DNA from: Aricia agestis
Taxonomy: Eukaryota > Arthropoda > Insecta > Lepidoptera > Lycaenidae
Reading direction: 5' to 3'
NCBI RefSeq assembly: GCF_905147365.1
Contig: NC_056407.1
Coordinates: 21,683,980-21,747,979 of the forward strand
DNA: 64,000 bases
Part shown: positions 22,459 to 34,212 of the stretch, piece by piece
How positions within the stretch are numbered: position 1 is the first letter of the stretch
Layout: every line of letters starts with the position of its first letter
Notes under the pieces: generated by a model
The model's input: only the letters and a program-made list of their open reading frames with translations
Told to the model about the DNA's origin: nothing
The model's database searches: none
Program-made: the position numbers and the translations under genes

Positions 22459-23228
22459 CAGTGGCCGTGTTCGTCGGCGTATTTTTGGACAAACCTTTTA
22501 TTGCGCATGTCCAAAAGATGTCATGGCAACGCCATAACAAGTTGCTGGTCAAGTCGTAAACAACGTCTTAATTGTTTATACATGATTAAAATAATAAAAG
22601 CTAAACATAAATACATAAGCCTAAATTGTCTAACAGCCGCACAAATAATTTATTTAACACTATGATAGTGTTTGATTATTTTATTTTGGAAAATATGGAT
22701 ATGCATCACTTGAAAAAATTTAAAAATTTAATTGTTTTTTTTTTTATGAAATAAGAGGGCAAACGAGCAAACGGGTCACCTGATGGAAAGCAACTTCCGT
22801 CACCCATGGACACTCGTAGCATCAGAAGAGATGCAGGTGCGTTGCCGGCCTAGTTTTAAGAGGGAATAGGGTAACAGGGGAGGGTAGGGATGGGAAGGGA
22901 AGGGAATAGGGGAAGGTAGGGAAGGGAATAGGGTAGGGGATTGGGCCTCCGGTAAACTCACTCACTCGGAGAAACACAGCGCAAGCGCTGTTTCACGCAG
23001 GTTTTCTGTGAGAGCGTGGTATTTCTCCGGTCGAGCCGGCCCATTCATGCCGAAGCATGGCTCTCCCATTAGGTTTGATCATTGCAACGCCACAAACAAA
23101 TTGCAATTGGGTTAAATGTCAAGTCGTAAACAGTTGTCGTTGCCATGGCATGACATGATTTGGACATGCGCAATAACTAGGTTTTGCAGTGAATGCGCTA
23201 AAAATTACGCCGACGAACACGGCCAGTG
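22459..23228. mobile_element. MITE with TIR CACTGGCCGTGTTCGTCGGCG, split by a SINE
   Basis: Left CAGTGGCCGTGTTCGTCGGC, right GCCGACGAACACGGCCAGTG. Subterminal GACATGCGCAATAA is also inverted. A SINE (22734-23069) fills the middle. Confidence 0.8.
22734..23069 (-). mobile_element. SINE (Metulj-like), copy 2
   Basis: Full-length, minus strand; poly-T at 22734-22745, head at GCCGAAGCATGGCTCTCCC. Confidence 0.88.
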
Positions 23229-23601
23229 ACATGATGATGTCGATTAACGCAATCAATATTTTATCAGTCACGTGGCGGCGCACACTTTACGCGTAGGGCT
23301 GGGAGTACGCACAATAACTATAACAGATAACCTATTGTGATTGGTATGAAAGGGCCGGCTGAAACGAAACTGATGGTAGTAACTAAAGAAAAATTATGCA
23401 ACAGACGTGTGGGCAATTTTCAAATCTACATTTTGCCAATAAAGGACTGGTTTTATACTTTAATTACGGTATACTTTGACAAATGAGGTAAAAAAACGAT
23501 GAACACTCCAGCTATATTCAAAATCTCTTGCTTGTAGTATTTGTGAAAATAAAGGAGCACCAAAACAACGTAAACAGTATTATAGGCGTGGATACTTATG
23601 C

Positions 23602-23728
23602 CTCGATTACATGGGGTAATCACTCGATTACTTGGGGTAATCACCCGATTACTTGGGGTAATCACTCGATTACTTGGGGTAATCACTCGATAACTTGGGG
23701 TAATCACTCGATTACATGGGGTAATCAA
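23602..23728. repeat. 21-bp minisatellite, six units
   Basis: Unit CGATTACTTGGGGTAATCACT. GATTAC and GTAATC make each unit a small palindrome. Because 21 is a multiple of 3 the array stays open as a 7-residue repeat in frames on both strands; nothing else suggests a gene. Confidence 0.95.
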
Positions 23729-23803
23729 GGCTTAAACTGTTACTTTAAACTGTAACTTAGACCAAATTAAAAGTACACGGAAGGGCTCTACGAAGAAAAA
23801 TTA

Positions 23804-24242
23804 GAGGGTGCCTAACCCAAAAACTCAAACATCGTCCTTCTCTCTTCACACTCACGCCCGTCTTTCATATGCCAGGTGAAAAGGGACGACGCGGAATCAT
23901 CGCCAAGTTAGTTTTTTCTTAATTACTTACTCGATAAATATACAAAATTTAAAAAATCTGCTAGGTCAGTGTCTCAATGATAGAATTTTATACAATGTGT
24001 TAAAATATTAACTTCGTTTTATGCACGGATAATATAGCAACATATGAAAAATTCGTGAAAATTAGATGCATCTTTGTGATTTTTTCTATAGAGAAAATTT
24101 TAATATATCGTGTTTTAGCTCAGATCAAATTCTTGGAAATATAATGTGGTATCTATGTTTAGAAAATGAAACGATTCGGGGCTTATTTTCAAGTATAAAA
24201 ATGAATTATAAATTCGACAATTTTGGGTTAGCCGCGCCCTTA
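23804..24242. mobile_element. MITE family 5 (TTAA type), copy 1
   Basis: Aligns end to end with 50506-50935. Ends GAGGGTGCCTAACCC and GGGTTAGCCGCGCCC; TTAA at the right flank, TTA(G) at the left. Confidence 0.8.
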
Positions 24243-25399
24243 AACTTCTACGGCCAGTCAACAATACAACGTGCATAGGAAAGACGACAAGAAATAGCCT
24301 AGTTTGATGAATTTGTATGAAGACTTTTTGGGGTTTTTTTTCTACCTGATGCTGTAATGATCCAAAATATTAAATCTCTTAATTATTATTGTGTCGGATT
24401 TTTTTCAATCGTCTTCTTGTATATCAGCTGAGCAGTGATAACCCTAATGAAGGCACATATTATAACATACATACTGACCTCAACTTGTTTTCCTTTGATA
24501 AAATCGTCTCAAGTTTTAGTTACAGTTAATTGTTAATTAAATTTTCAATACTTTGGACACCAAAAAACTTATCGAATGATCTACTTCAATATTTAAAAAC
24601 AGTAACTTAAATAAGTTATAATTGACTTGCAAAGCATAATATTTGAGATAATAATAAAACGAATGAAAAATGTTTTGTCAGCAAATTAAAGATCGACCAC
24701 TTTTATAAAGTCACACAACCGATTCGGGAACTAAACCGTCGAAAAGGAACAACGTAAGAAACGCGCAAGAGGCCATCTTTTAGGAAAAATGTCGAAAAAT
24801 AGTTATTTTTAAAAGTACACAGTTAACGTAGTAAAAGTTTGTTAGCACTTTGGAAGACATTTCTATTGATTATACACATTGCGCTGTGCACAAAGTAGTA
24901 AAAGGCGCAAAATATCTATATAATGTTCCATAAAATAATATTCAACAATACTTATCAAAAACAGTAAATGATGTAACGAAAACATATGACTGTTATATTG
25001 TTATCAATAATTATTCGGCGAATACATAGTTTTGTAAATACAGTCTTATCAGCATTACATAATGTTAAGTTGTGAGGTCCTGGTCCAAAAGGTGACATAC
25101 AACATACAAACAATAAACATAATAAATAATAATAATAGTGTTAAAAGTACAGGAAAGTAACAATAAAATATTTTCATATTATATTAAAGTAGACCAATAA
25201 TTGATTTAGTATCTATTGTTTTGCTTGGATTTAATGGAAATTTCAATATAGTGGTCTTTTATTACGAACAAAGTGCAACTTTTATCCATATCCTTTTCGT
25301 ATATTTTTTTAAAGAAAACTTAAATGACACTACACTTTTAGGAATCAATCAATAATTAGTTAATAGAATCAGGCGTTACTTTGCAGAAATCCATAGCTT
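24243..25399. other. Unassigned AT-rich intergenic sequence
   Basis: Nothing recognised. Confidence 0.4.
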
Positions 25400-25727
25400 A
25401 AAATTTAGTTTGTTATTATTTTTAGCAATATTTAGCGAAATAAACCTCAACCTTTAAGTGAATGAGTGAGTGTACGCATAAGCATGCGTACAGCACCTCC
25501 CTCCTCTCCCACACTGTCTATGCGTACACTCGCATACAAGAACCTGCAAACACCACCACAGCACAAACAATAATGTTGGCAAATCCGTGCATGCGCCATG
25601 CAGGTTGAACACATCGACGTGCGTTTTGCCCCAAGACCGGAGCATCCTCAGGATGTGGACTCTACGAACAACGTCAGTCAAGTGCCGCCACCGGATTGCT
25701 AAAAATAATAACAAACTAAATTTCAAT
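25400..25727. mobile_element. TIR element, about 29-bp ends, GC-rich inside
   Basis: AAATTTAGTTTGTTATTATT and AATAATAACAAACTAAATTT are inverted (29 bp in all). The 230-bp interior is much richer in G and C than its surroundings and open on the minus strand for 90 codons, with no recognised domain. Confidence 0.65.
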
Positions 25728-25988
25728 CAATAATTTTGAATATTATGCACATGAATTATACAATAATAATTCACAATTCAAAATCGTTTCTGAGGGCCTC
25801 AGCTAGCTGAGTATAAGAGGTAACCTTAAAAAATGAATTACATTAAATCTACATTACATGAACTGAAAAACACGACGATGAAAATATATTGAAACAGTTG
25901 TCAAAGGGCAAGGGCAGCCGAGTAAACTACTGAGTAGAAGGTCAAATGAAAAATAGACGGACGGATGAAAATACAGATTCATTTTACA

Positions 25989-26231
25989 CTAGAGAAAGCC
26001 TGCAGCTCCATTGCGCCAAAATACGTTTATCGCGCGGGAACCGTACATTTCACCGGGATGAAAAGTATCCTATGTCCTTTCCCGGGACTCAAAGTATCTC
26101 CATACCAAATATCAGCAAAATTGGTTCAGCGGTTTGGGCGTGAAGAGATTGTTACCTCTTAGAGTTCTTAGACAGACAGACAGACACACAAACAGACAGA
26201 CACACTTTAGCATTTATAATATTAATAAGGA
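25989..26231 (-). mobile_element. Short Helitron with intact ends
   Basis: Between A25988 and T26232. Minus-strand 5' TCCTTATTAATATTATAAAT and a GTCT run; 3' CTAG at 25989-25992. Confidence 0.75.
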
Positions 26232-26261
26232 TTCGATATATTTTTTGTAATTCAGTCTTTT

Positions 26262-27330
26262 TACCGATTTCCAAAAAGGAGGAGGTTATACGTTCGGCTG
26301 TATGTATCTTTTTTTTTATTTTTTTTTATGTTCAACGATAATTCAGCCATGTGATCCGATTTTCAAAATTCTTTTTGTGTTGTATAGGGTTTAACTCGAA
26401 TTTGGTAAAGTGGTGATCTGATGATGGGATCCTGGAGGAATCGAGGGAACTCCTCGAAATTTGTATGGAAACATATAGTGATTTCAATTTTTTCTGAAGC
26501 ATTCAAGGTAAATGCTACCAAAAAGTAAGATTTCGCACCAGGTTATACCCTGAATCCGAAGGTACCCAACAGAACTTTTGAATCCTTATAGATACAGGTT
26601 CGGGGATTGCGGCGTTGTTTAAACAACTGAAAGCATAAGCCAACACATCAATTTATTTGATCATCATCATCAAAATCATAATTATGCCATGGGTCATCAC
26701 ATTATGACCCAATTATTGATGCTTTTCGTGATATTTTGCATCGAAGCAGATGTTTTCGATGATTATTTCGCTGTTTGTGGACCGATTTTCAAAATTCTTG
26801 TGTTGTTGTATAAGATATAATCTTGCTTTTGTTTAATAATTACGAAAGTGGTGAGTTGATGATGGGTTCTATGAGCAATCGAGAGAAATCCTTGAAATTT
26901 ATCAAAAGACTCATAGTGGTCAAAATGTTGTTTCTAGTAACTTAAACATATGTTACGAATAAGAAATAGTTTATACGAAGGTATTTCTTGGTCCAAAGGC
27001 ACTGAACAGAACTCCTGAACCTTTAAAGATAAAAGTTTTTAAATTGCAGCATCGCTTTACGCTTAGATAACTGCAAGCATTTACCACAATTTCGCTTACA
27101 GTAACATAATGTGAATAGTTAACATTCGTAGTGGTTATTTACGCATAAAGCCTTATCTTGTAGATAACTAAAAAGAGACTTCAAATAATGAAGACTGTAG
27201 TATGTACAGAAATAGTTGAGATTTAGACGAATTCTGAAAAAGGCACTATTATAGAGTAAGAGTTATTTAATACTTTTTAGTTCATATTATTATTGTCTTT
27301 ACCTTGGAAGTCGGTTTTAATTTTTTGTTA
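26262..27330 (+). repeat. Interspersed repeat with ACCGATTTCCAAAAAGGAGG start
   Basis: Shares GTGGTGATCTGATGA, ATCGAGGGAACTCCTC and AGGCACTA blocks with 51528-52020 and 18522-18890. No coding capacity seen. Confidence 0.65.
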
Positions 27331-27478
27331 AAAATAATAATCAATCAGACTTTAAAGTATATTTACTATTTTTACATGAAAAAAATCCCTGAATAATTAC
27401 AAAATATATTGTCTTTTTGAACACAACCTCTAAACTGGGAGAAAAAAGTTTAGGCGCGAAATTATCGAGTATGCATAA

Positions 27479-27640
27479 TCCATACTAATATTATAAATGC
27501 GAAATTGTGTCTGTCTGTCTGTCTGTTACCTCTTCACGCCAAAGCCGCTGAACCGATTTTGCTGTATGGAGATACTTTAAGTCCCGGCAAAGGACATAGG
27601 ATACTTTTTTTCCCGGAAAAATGGACGGTTCCCACCCGTT
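27479..27640 (+). mobile_element. Helitron fragment with (GTCT)n, 3' end missing
   Basis: 5' TCCATACTAATATTATAAAT, GTCT run, GGACATAGGATACTTTTT; breaks off before CTAG. Confidence 0.7.
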
Positions 27641-27719
27641 AAAACTTAAAAGGCGTAGGTACTTAGTGTTCTGAAACTGTATTACACACACGGATCGTGA
27701 AACCTTGATACAGACTACA

Positions 27720-27870
27720 GAGACACGTTTACAGCGCATTACATAACGACGCGGCGCAGACAGAGCGGGGTCATAGTAATCGCTTCATTCATGCAAAATA
27801 ATGAACATGCCGCATGCGCGTGCGCCGCATGCACGCTCCACGCGCGCCGCACATGCGTGGAAATGCCGGG
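27720..27870. other. GC-rich patch in intergenic DNA
   Basis: Runs of CGCATGCG, GCGCGC and ACATGCG stand out from AT-rich flanks. Could be an old promoter or repeat; no gene is next to it. Confidence 0.4.
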
Positions 27871-28050
27871 ACATATTTTCCGCGAACGATAATAATTATA
27901 CAACTGTGACACATGCGTATGGGACATTATGTGATTTATAATTAGCACTCAGAAAGGCGGAAAGGAGCTTAGAGTATTATTTTTCTGCGGGGAAACGACG
28001 ATAACCAAAGACGACCTACATTCTGAAGATACCACGGAGCAATGAAAATG

Positions 28051-28352
28051 TACGTGGGAGAGCCATGCTTCGGCACGAATGGGCCGGCTCGACTGGAGAA
28101 ATACTACGTTATCACAGAACACCGGCGTTTCGCCGAGTGAGTGAGTTTACCGGAGGCCCAATCCCCTACCGTATTCCCTTCCTTACCCTCCCCTATTCCC
28201 TTTCCTTCCCTTCCCTACCCTCCCCTATTACCCTATTCCCTCTTAAAAGGCCAGCAACGCACCTGCAGCTCTTCTGATGCAGCGAGTGTCCATAGGCGAC
28301 GGAAGTTGCTTTCCATCGGGTGACCCGTTTGCTCGTTTGCCCCCTTATTTCA
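28051..28352 (+). mobile_element. SINE (Metulj-like), copy 3
   Basis: TACGTGGGAGAGCCATGCTT head to GCTCGTTTGCCCCCTTATTT; slightly shortened GCGCTTGCGCTG block. Confidence 0.88.
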
Positions 28353-28652
28353 TCTTCCACAACGGATGTAAAGGCCTAGTTTTTAGCAAATTTTAAAATG
28401 AAGATAATATTATCTCCTCATTAATAGATATTATTCGGAATAATGGTTTTTAGCGATAGCCTCCCTAGTGCTAGGTATTTGATAAAGACGCCAGGACTGC
28501 AACGTTTGAGGTCTCAGTTTGGGCGCCAAGTGCCAACTGTAAAAAACCTCAAATGGTTTTTATCGAACGTCGCTGTAGGCGCAAAATTCATATTTCCGTG
28601 ATGCTACGGCTCTTTCTACAAATAATAATGTTTACTGATTTTTTATATAAAT

Positions 28653-28970
28653 CTAGCTGTCCCGGCAAACGTTTCTTTGCCATATAAAGTATTTCGGCCG
28701 TATTATTTTATTGAAGTGACTAAATAAGTATGTCACCATGGCAATGTCCATCGCTATCCCGTCGCACAAACAATGGTCGCTGTCAGTCTCGAGTTGTAAT
28801 AATTTACGATTATTTATTCAACAAATGCACTTATCGATTTAAAAAGTACCCAGTAGCCGATTCTCAGACCCACTGAATATGCATATAAAATTTGGTTTAA
28901 ATCAGTAAAGCCGTTTCGGAGGAGTACGCGGCCTAACATTGTGACACGAGAATTTTATATATTTAAAGAG
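28653..28970 (-). mobile_element. Helitron-like element ending CTAGCTGTCCCGG
   Basis: Minus-strand 3' end CCGGGACAGCTAG at 28653-28665, shared with 32132-32285; 5' limit approximate. Confidence 0.55.
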
Positions 28971-28987
28971 AAGATTAAGGTAAAAAC

Positions 28988-29060
28988 GAAAAAACAGGTC
29001 ACCTCATGGAAAGTAACTATACCGTCGCTCTTGGACACTCGCAACAGCAGAAGAATTTAA
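28988..29060 (-). mobile_element. Old SINE (Metulj-like) fragment
   Basis: GGTCACCTCATGGAAAGTAA and GGACACTCGCAACAGCAGAA match the 3' part of the family on the minus strand. Confidence 0.6.
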
Positions 29061-29960
29061 CATCTAAAATTTAATTTATGTTTCCACGCTCTCTGCTTTT
29101 ATTCTGTGACGTCGCACGTCGCTTCATTAATCCATTATTTGCCGAATTTTAATCCTGCGGATAGCGTTTAATCTCGTTTGGCCAGCGCGACCTTAATCCT
29201 AATAATAAGGTTAACTAAATTTCAATCTGAAGCATCGTGAATTGTAATTCAATTCCGCCTTCGGTGTAACTCACGCGAATTGTATCATGCATTCATAATT
29301 ATTGGATCGCTCTGTTTATTTTTTTGATAAACAAAGAAAATCAATTTTTAATGTCACTTGGCAAATAATAATGAAGAGGATAGCCAGAGTAGTATTCGGT
29401 CTTCAGATGCTTCAGTAGGTCTATAAATATTTGCTTTGAAAGCAATACCTGCAAAGGTTGATCAGACTCGTGGTTTTTAACCGACTTCCAAAAAGGAGGA
29501 GATAATAAATAATAATATGTTGGGCTTTGTATATTTTTTTGGAGATCGTTCTGTCCTGTGGCCCAGGTTAATTCTTGTCAGGTTAATTTTCGTTCGAGCT
29601 AATGCTTTTACCTCTACTTCCATGACAGTCCACTATATTTTACTACCAGTCTTCTGTGTTGCTTACAATTATGTAACAAAGCTTGAACTAAACAAATTTA
29701 TAACAATATTGAACTCATTATTATCTAAGTAAATTAAAAACAGTGGGACGTAAACAAACTAAACATTAACAAATAATACAATATGCAACTACATTTAAAT
29801 AGTTAAATGCCCGATGCCTTCTGAGTTCTACATCATTCCTTCGATTACAAGAGGACAAATAAAATTCGATATACTAGCTCCACCCCTGTGGGTCAGTCCA
29901 CTGATAACCTTCTTCGTCTTTACGACACTCAGACCTCAGTCCGAGACGAGTAGCTTCACC
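29061..29960. other. Intergenic sequence upstream of TPS
   Basis: A short ACCGACTTCCAAAAAGGAGG repeat at 29480. Otherwise nothing recognised. Confidence 0.4.
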
Positions 29961-29978
29961 CTCTGCGCCGCGTCAGTC

Positions 29979-30014
29979 TATAAAGGCACCTAGCACACAC
30001 AAAGAAAACAGTCC
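29979..30014 (+). promoter_or_regulatory. Candidate TPS core promoter (TATA box and initiator)
   Basis: TATAAAGG at 29979-29986 and ACAGTCC with the arthropod initiator core CAGT at 30009-30012. From the first T to the initiator A is 31 bases, the classic spacing. Would give a 5' UTR of about 200 bases running unspliced into the ATG. An ATTGG (inverted CCAAT) lies at 30182, inside that UTR. Confidence 0.5.
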
Positions 30015-30028
30015 ACCGTCGTCAGCCG

Positions 30029-30067
30029 ATGATGTGTATCATCACCGCGGCCGAGATTATACAATAA
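30029..30067 (+). promoter_or_regulatory. Upstream ORF in the predicted TPS leader
   Basis: MMCIITAAEIIQ then TAA, 144 bases before the TPS start. A second upstream ATG at about 30087 opens a 12-codon frame. Such uORFs may lower translation; inference only, as it depends on the predicted start site. Confidence 0.35.
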
Positions 30068-30210
30068 AACCGAGTAACCTCGCGTGCGATGTCACGGTAC
30101 ACAAACAAAACAAATAGTTGTGCTTAAAAAAATATTCAAAATTCCCTCTCTTTTCCGCGCACGCGCAAACGCTTCGCTGTGATTGGTCGGCCGGGAGACC
30201 GTCGAGAAAA

Positions 30211-30341
30211 ATGAGTGAATCGAAAAACGGCGTTAGTCGCTCGGCGTGCAACAGCAAAGGGAGCATGATTGTTGTTTCGAACAGATTACCGTTTGTTTTG
30301 AGGAAAAATGAGAAAACCGGTGAACTAGAGAGAAAGGCCAG
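30211..30341 (+). CDS. TPS: TPS exon 1 (start, SNRLP motif)
   Basis: Residues 1-44 (last codon split). MSESKNGVSRSACNSKG, then SMIVVSNRLPFVLRKNEK. Donor GTAAGA at 30342. Confidence 0.93.
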
Positions 30342-33300
30342 GTAAGAATTTGTCAATAATGTGCTTGATTTGTATTATTTAAGTGATATGTGTTGTTGTG
30401 ACTTGTGTTGTTATGTCAATAAGACGTAATATCTATAATGTCAATATCTCCGTTGAATTATTAATTAAATCCGTAGAATTTAAAGCTAATTAATTCATTG
30501 TCATGCTAAAAAATGCTGTAAAAATCTAAAATTACAGGGTGAGTACATTTTTCCTTACATAAATTACGAATGATGTCTAAAAACACGCGCAAGTGTATGA
30601 AAATTTAAATTCAAATCTAAGTATTAAGATAATAAAGTAAAATTTTAATTGTTAATTTAAATAAAATTATCAGGCACCAGTGAATTTGGTTTGTTTTAAA
30701 GTAAATTCCAAGGTTAGCCCGATCAGTCGTTTTACCTCGGAGTGTCCGTGAAAGTGATTCTTATTTGCTTGTAATAAAGGTCACGTCAGGGCGAAGTCAG
30801 GGGTAATATAACTGTGAAGTGTGAACAGTGCACCGCGGTATGATTCTCTCGGTTACTGGAACGTTCGGGAAGCCGTCAGGCGCTCTCACGCGTCTTCTGA
30901 CTTCTCCCGTGATCACAAATCTCTGAACGTGATTTAGTTATAAAAATTAGTAATAGGGTCCCGTTTTCACCCTTTGGGTACGGAACCCTAAAATATAAAA
31001 AAAATGTTAAATAAGCATAAACAAACACCAAAGCTGTCATTTCTGTGAACAGCTGATTGTATTGTGACAAGATGGCAATTGGCAGCGTTATTTTTTTATG
31101 CCTATTTATAGCTATTTAGTACTTTAGTCAAAGAACTCGAAGAATTCATTGATTTTGTGTCTGAAGTCTGAACAACTCAATTAACATTTCAAAGTATTTT
31201 AAAAGAAACTATCTATTTTTAAACAAGCGCGTAGTGCGTACAAATCTTTAACAAGTAAGTAAGTAAATTAATGTTCTTTTTTTTTCATCCATACTTCCAA
31301 ACTAATATTATTTACTAGCTGTCTCGGTGAACTTCGTGTCACTTTAAAACCTTCCCTGAACTTCTACGAATATTTTAAGACTAAAATTAGCCCAATCCGT
31401 TCAGCCGTTTTCGAGTTTTAGCGTTACTAACACAATTGAAAATCCATTTTTATAATAACAAAAATAAGTGATAATACTTTAGGGCGTGTACGTGTTGCTT
31501 GAATTGCAATTGAAGAGAGTTCACTGTGAAAGTAGCAGCGCTGAAAGACCAAAAAATTTTTTCACTTGTATGGGGAAACTCGTGACGCTCAGGCCCTTGC
31601 CCATACAAAAGTGAAAAAAAATTTTGGTCTTTCAGCGCTGCTACTTTCACAGTGAACTCTCTACAAGGAACACGTACACACCCTAAAGTATTATCACTTA
31701 TTTTTGTTACACACTGTATAGATAAATGCGAAAGTATATAATAATTGGCTGTTTGTCTACAACCTCTTCACTGTCGAACCGCTGAACCGATTTTGCTGAA
31801 ATTTGGAATGGAGACAAAGTACCTACATCTAGAATACTTTTTCCCGGAAATATACAGCTACGGTTTCCGGGCGTTAAACGAATTTTGGCGTAAAATTGCG
31901 GGTGTCATCTAGTCTCCTCCTCGCGTTGTGTTCCTCATTGCTGAGGGTCGTGATTCCCCTTTAGGAGCTTAGTCGTGACCATATTACGCCACTTGTGGGC
32001 TGTGGCGTCCTTGGCAGAATCACAGAATACATATTACTAGTACAAGACAGAATGGAGAGCGTCATGAAGGCCGGTGTCTAGCGTAGTGAACCCAACCCAA
32101 GAACAACCCCCATCTAGTCTAGTCTTCTTCTTCTTATATATAAAAATGGATTTTCAAATGTGTTAGTCGCGCTAAAACTCGAAAACGGCTGAACGGATTG
32201 GGCTGATTTTAGTCTTAAAATGTTCGTAGAAGTCCAGGGAAGGTTTTAAAGTGACACGAAGTTCACCCGTCACCGGGACAGCTAGTAATGTAATAAATAA
32301 ATCATACGTGGGAGAGCCATGCTTCGGCACGAATGGGCCGGCTCGACCGGAGAAATACCACGTTCCCACAGAAAACCGGCGTGAAACAGCGCTTGCGCTG
32401 TGTTTCGCCGAGTGAGTGAGTTTACCGGAGGCCCAATCCCCTACCCTATTCCCTTCCCTACCCTCCCCTACTCCCTTCCCTTCCCATCCCTACCCTCCCC
32501 TATTACCCTATTCCTTCTTAAAAGGCCGGCAACGCACCTGCAGCTCTTCTGATGCTGCGAGTGTCCATGGGCGACGGAAGTTGCTTTCCACCAGGTGACC
32601 CGTTTGCCTGTTTGCCCCCTTCTTTCATAAAAATAAATAAAAAATACAAAGGTTTGATCCTAATAAAGGAATAATAAAGCAGAGGTTCCCTAACTTATTT
32701 TGTCTACCGCCCACTTTAAGAACAAATTATATTTTAGTGCCCCCCATTGCTTTGTGGCGATACCCACAATCCGCCTAACATTCCTGCATCGCGCTATCGA
32801 AGTTTCGGAGAACGGCAAGATATATACAACGTCTGAAATGACGTCAGTGGGCTTCGGCCTGACCGAGCATGCTATCTCTCTCGGTCGGAAGATCTTCCTT
32901 TTCGGCCGCCACTAACAACGTTAAATTGGTGACCACCGACAAGAACACGCATCCTTCTGGACATCAATCATCATCAACACTGCCCGCCCCTCCGCACCAC
33001 GTCAGCAGACATCAAGCATAACCGGGTCGCCTCGACCATAAGCCGCGTTGGAGGTCCGCGCCGGTCGAACCCGTGTCTGGCTTGAACGGGGCAGCCATAG
33101 GCTACAACGACCGGTCAACAAGCAGAGCACGGGGTCCCTCTCCTGGTCATTGCACGCGTAGCTTCGGCCCACACCTGACAACTCAAGCGCATCGAAGAAT
33201 ACCACAGGTCTTCGGGGGGGAGTGATGTGGCGATACCCACAATCCGCCTAACATTCCTGCATCGCGCTATCGAAGTTTCGGAGAACGGCAAGATATATAC

Positions 33301-34181
33301 AACGTCTGAAATGACGTCAGTGGGCTTCGGCCTGACCGAGCATGCTATCTTCTTCTTCCTTTTCGGCCGCCACTAACAACGTTAAAGCTTCAATTTAAAA
33401 TGCATCGTGATGAAATAAATCGCCCCCCAAGCCTCTACACAACGCCCCCATTTTTTTCTGGGTCCACGCCGCCCCCCTTCAGACCTTCAGGGGCGTTATC
33501 GCCCACTTTGGGAAAGGCTGTAAAGTAAATTACGGACACTCAAAGTGAAATATATCCCACAGCTTCAAGTCGAAATAAAAATATTTACATTCGAAGCTGA
33601 TATAGTTAGTTTTACGAAGCTCATTCTGGCTTTTACATTGCTTTTACTGCATTCATTTTGAACTTTCTAAAAAGCTTTCGTCTACTTTCGAAATGCTTAA
33701 AAGAGCTTGAAGCTTTTTTGCACCCTTGCCAAATGTTCTGACGTAACTCAAATACACGTTTAATTTCGTTTTTTTTTTATCAAGTGTAAGAAAAATCCAA
33801 AATCTAGTAAAAGTCTACTTATCATTGCTAAGACAATGTGTAACAAAATACTATATTACTATATATAAACTAGCTGTCCCGGTGAACTTCGTGTCACTTT
33901 AAAACCTTCCCTGGACTTCTACGAATATTTTAAGACTAAAATCAGCCCAATCCGTTCAGCCGTTTTCGAGTTTTAGCGCGACTAACACATTTGAAAATCC
34001 ATTTTTATATATAAGATTACTATCTACTGTTTTAATCTACTTCCGACTTCAAGATAATAATATATCGTCAACTAGCTGTTGCCCGCGACTTCATCCGCGT
34101 TAACATAGTATAATAACAAAGATAAAATAGTTTTCTCCTTTTTAACCCCCGACAAAAAAGAGGGGTGTTATAAGTTTGACG

Positions 34182-34212
<31 letters not shown>

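Noticed and set aside
23602..23728. CRISPR-like array
   Set aside because: Units are contiguous with no unique spacers; a minisatellite in a eukaryotic genome.
25989..26231. Long (GTCT)n-bearing stretches as independent microsatellites
   Set aside because: They recur at the same position inside Helitron or MINE-2-like elements, so they travel with those elements.
28141..28323. Frame with proline/serine repeats in several places (also 32416, 47395, 60801)
   Set aside because: Translation of the SINE pyrimidine tract; not a protein family.
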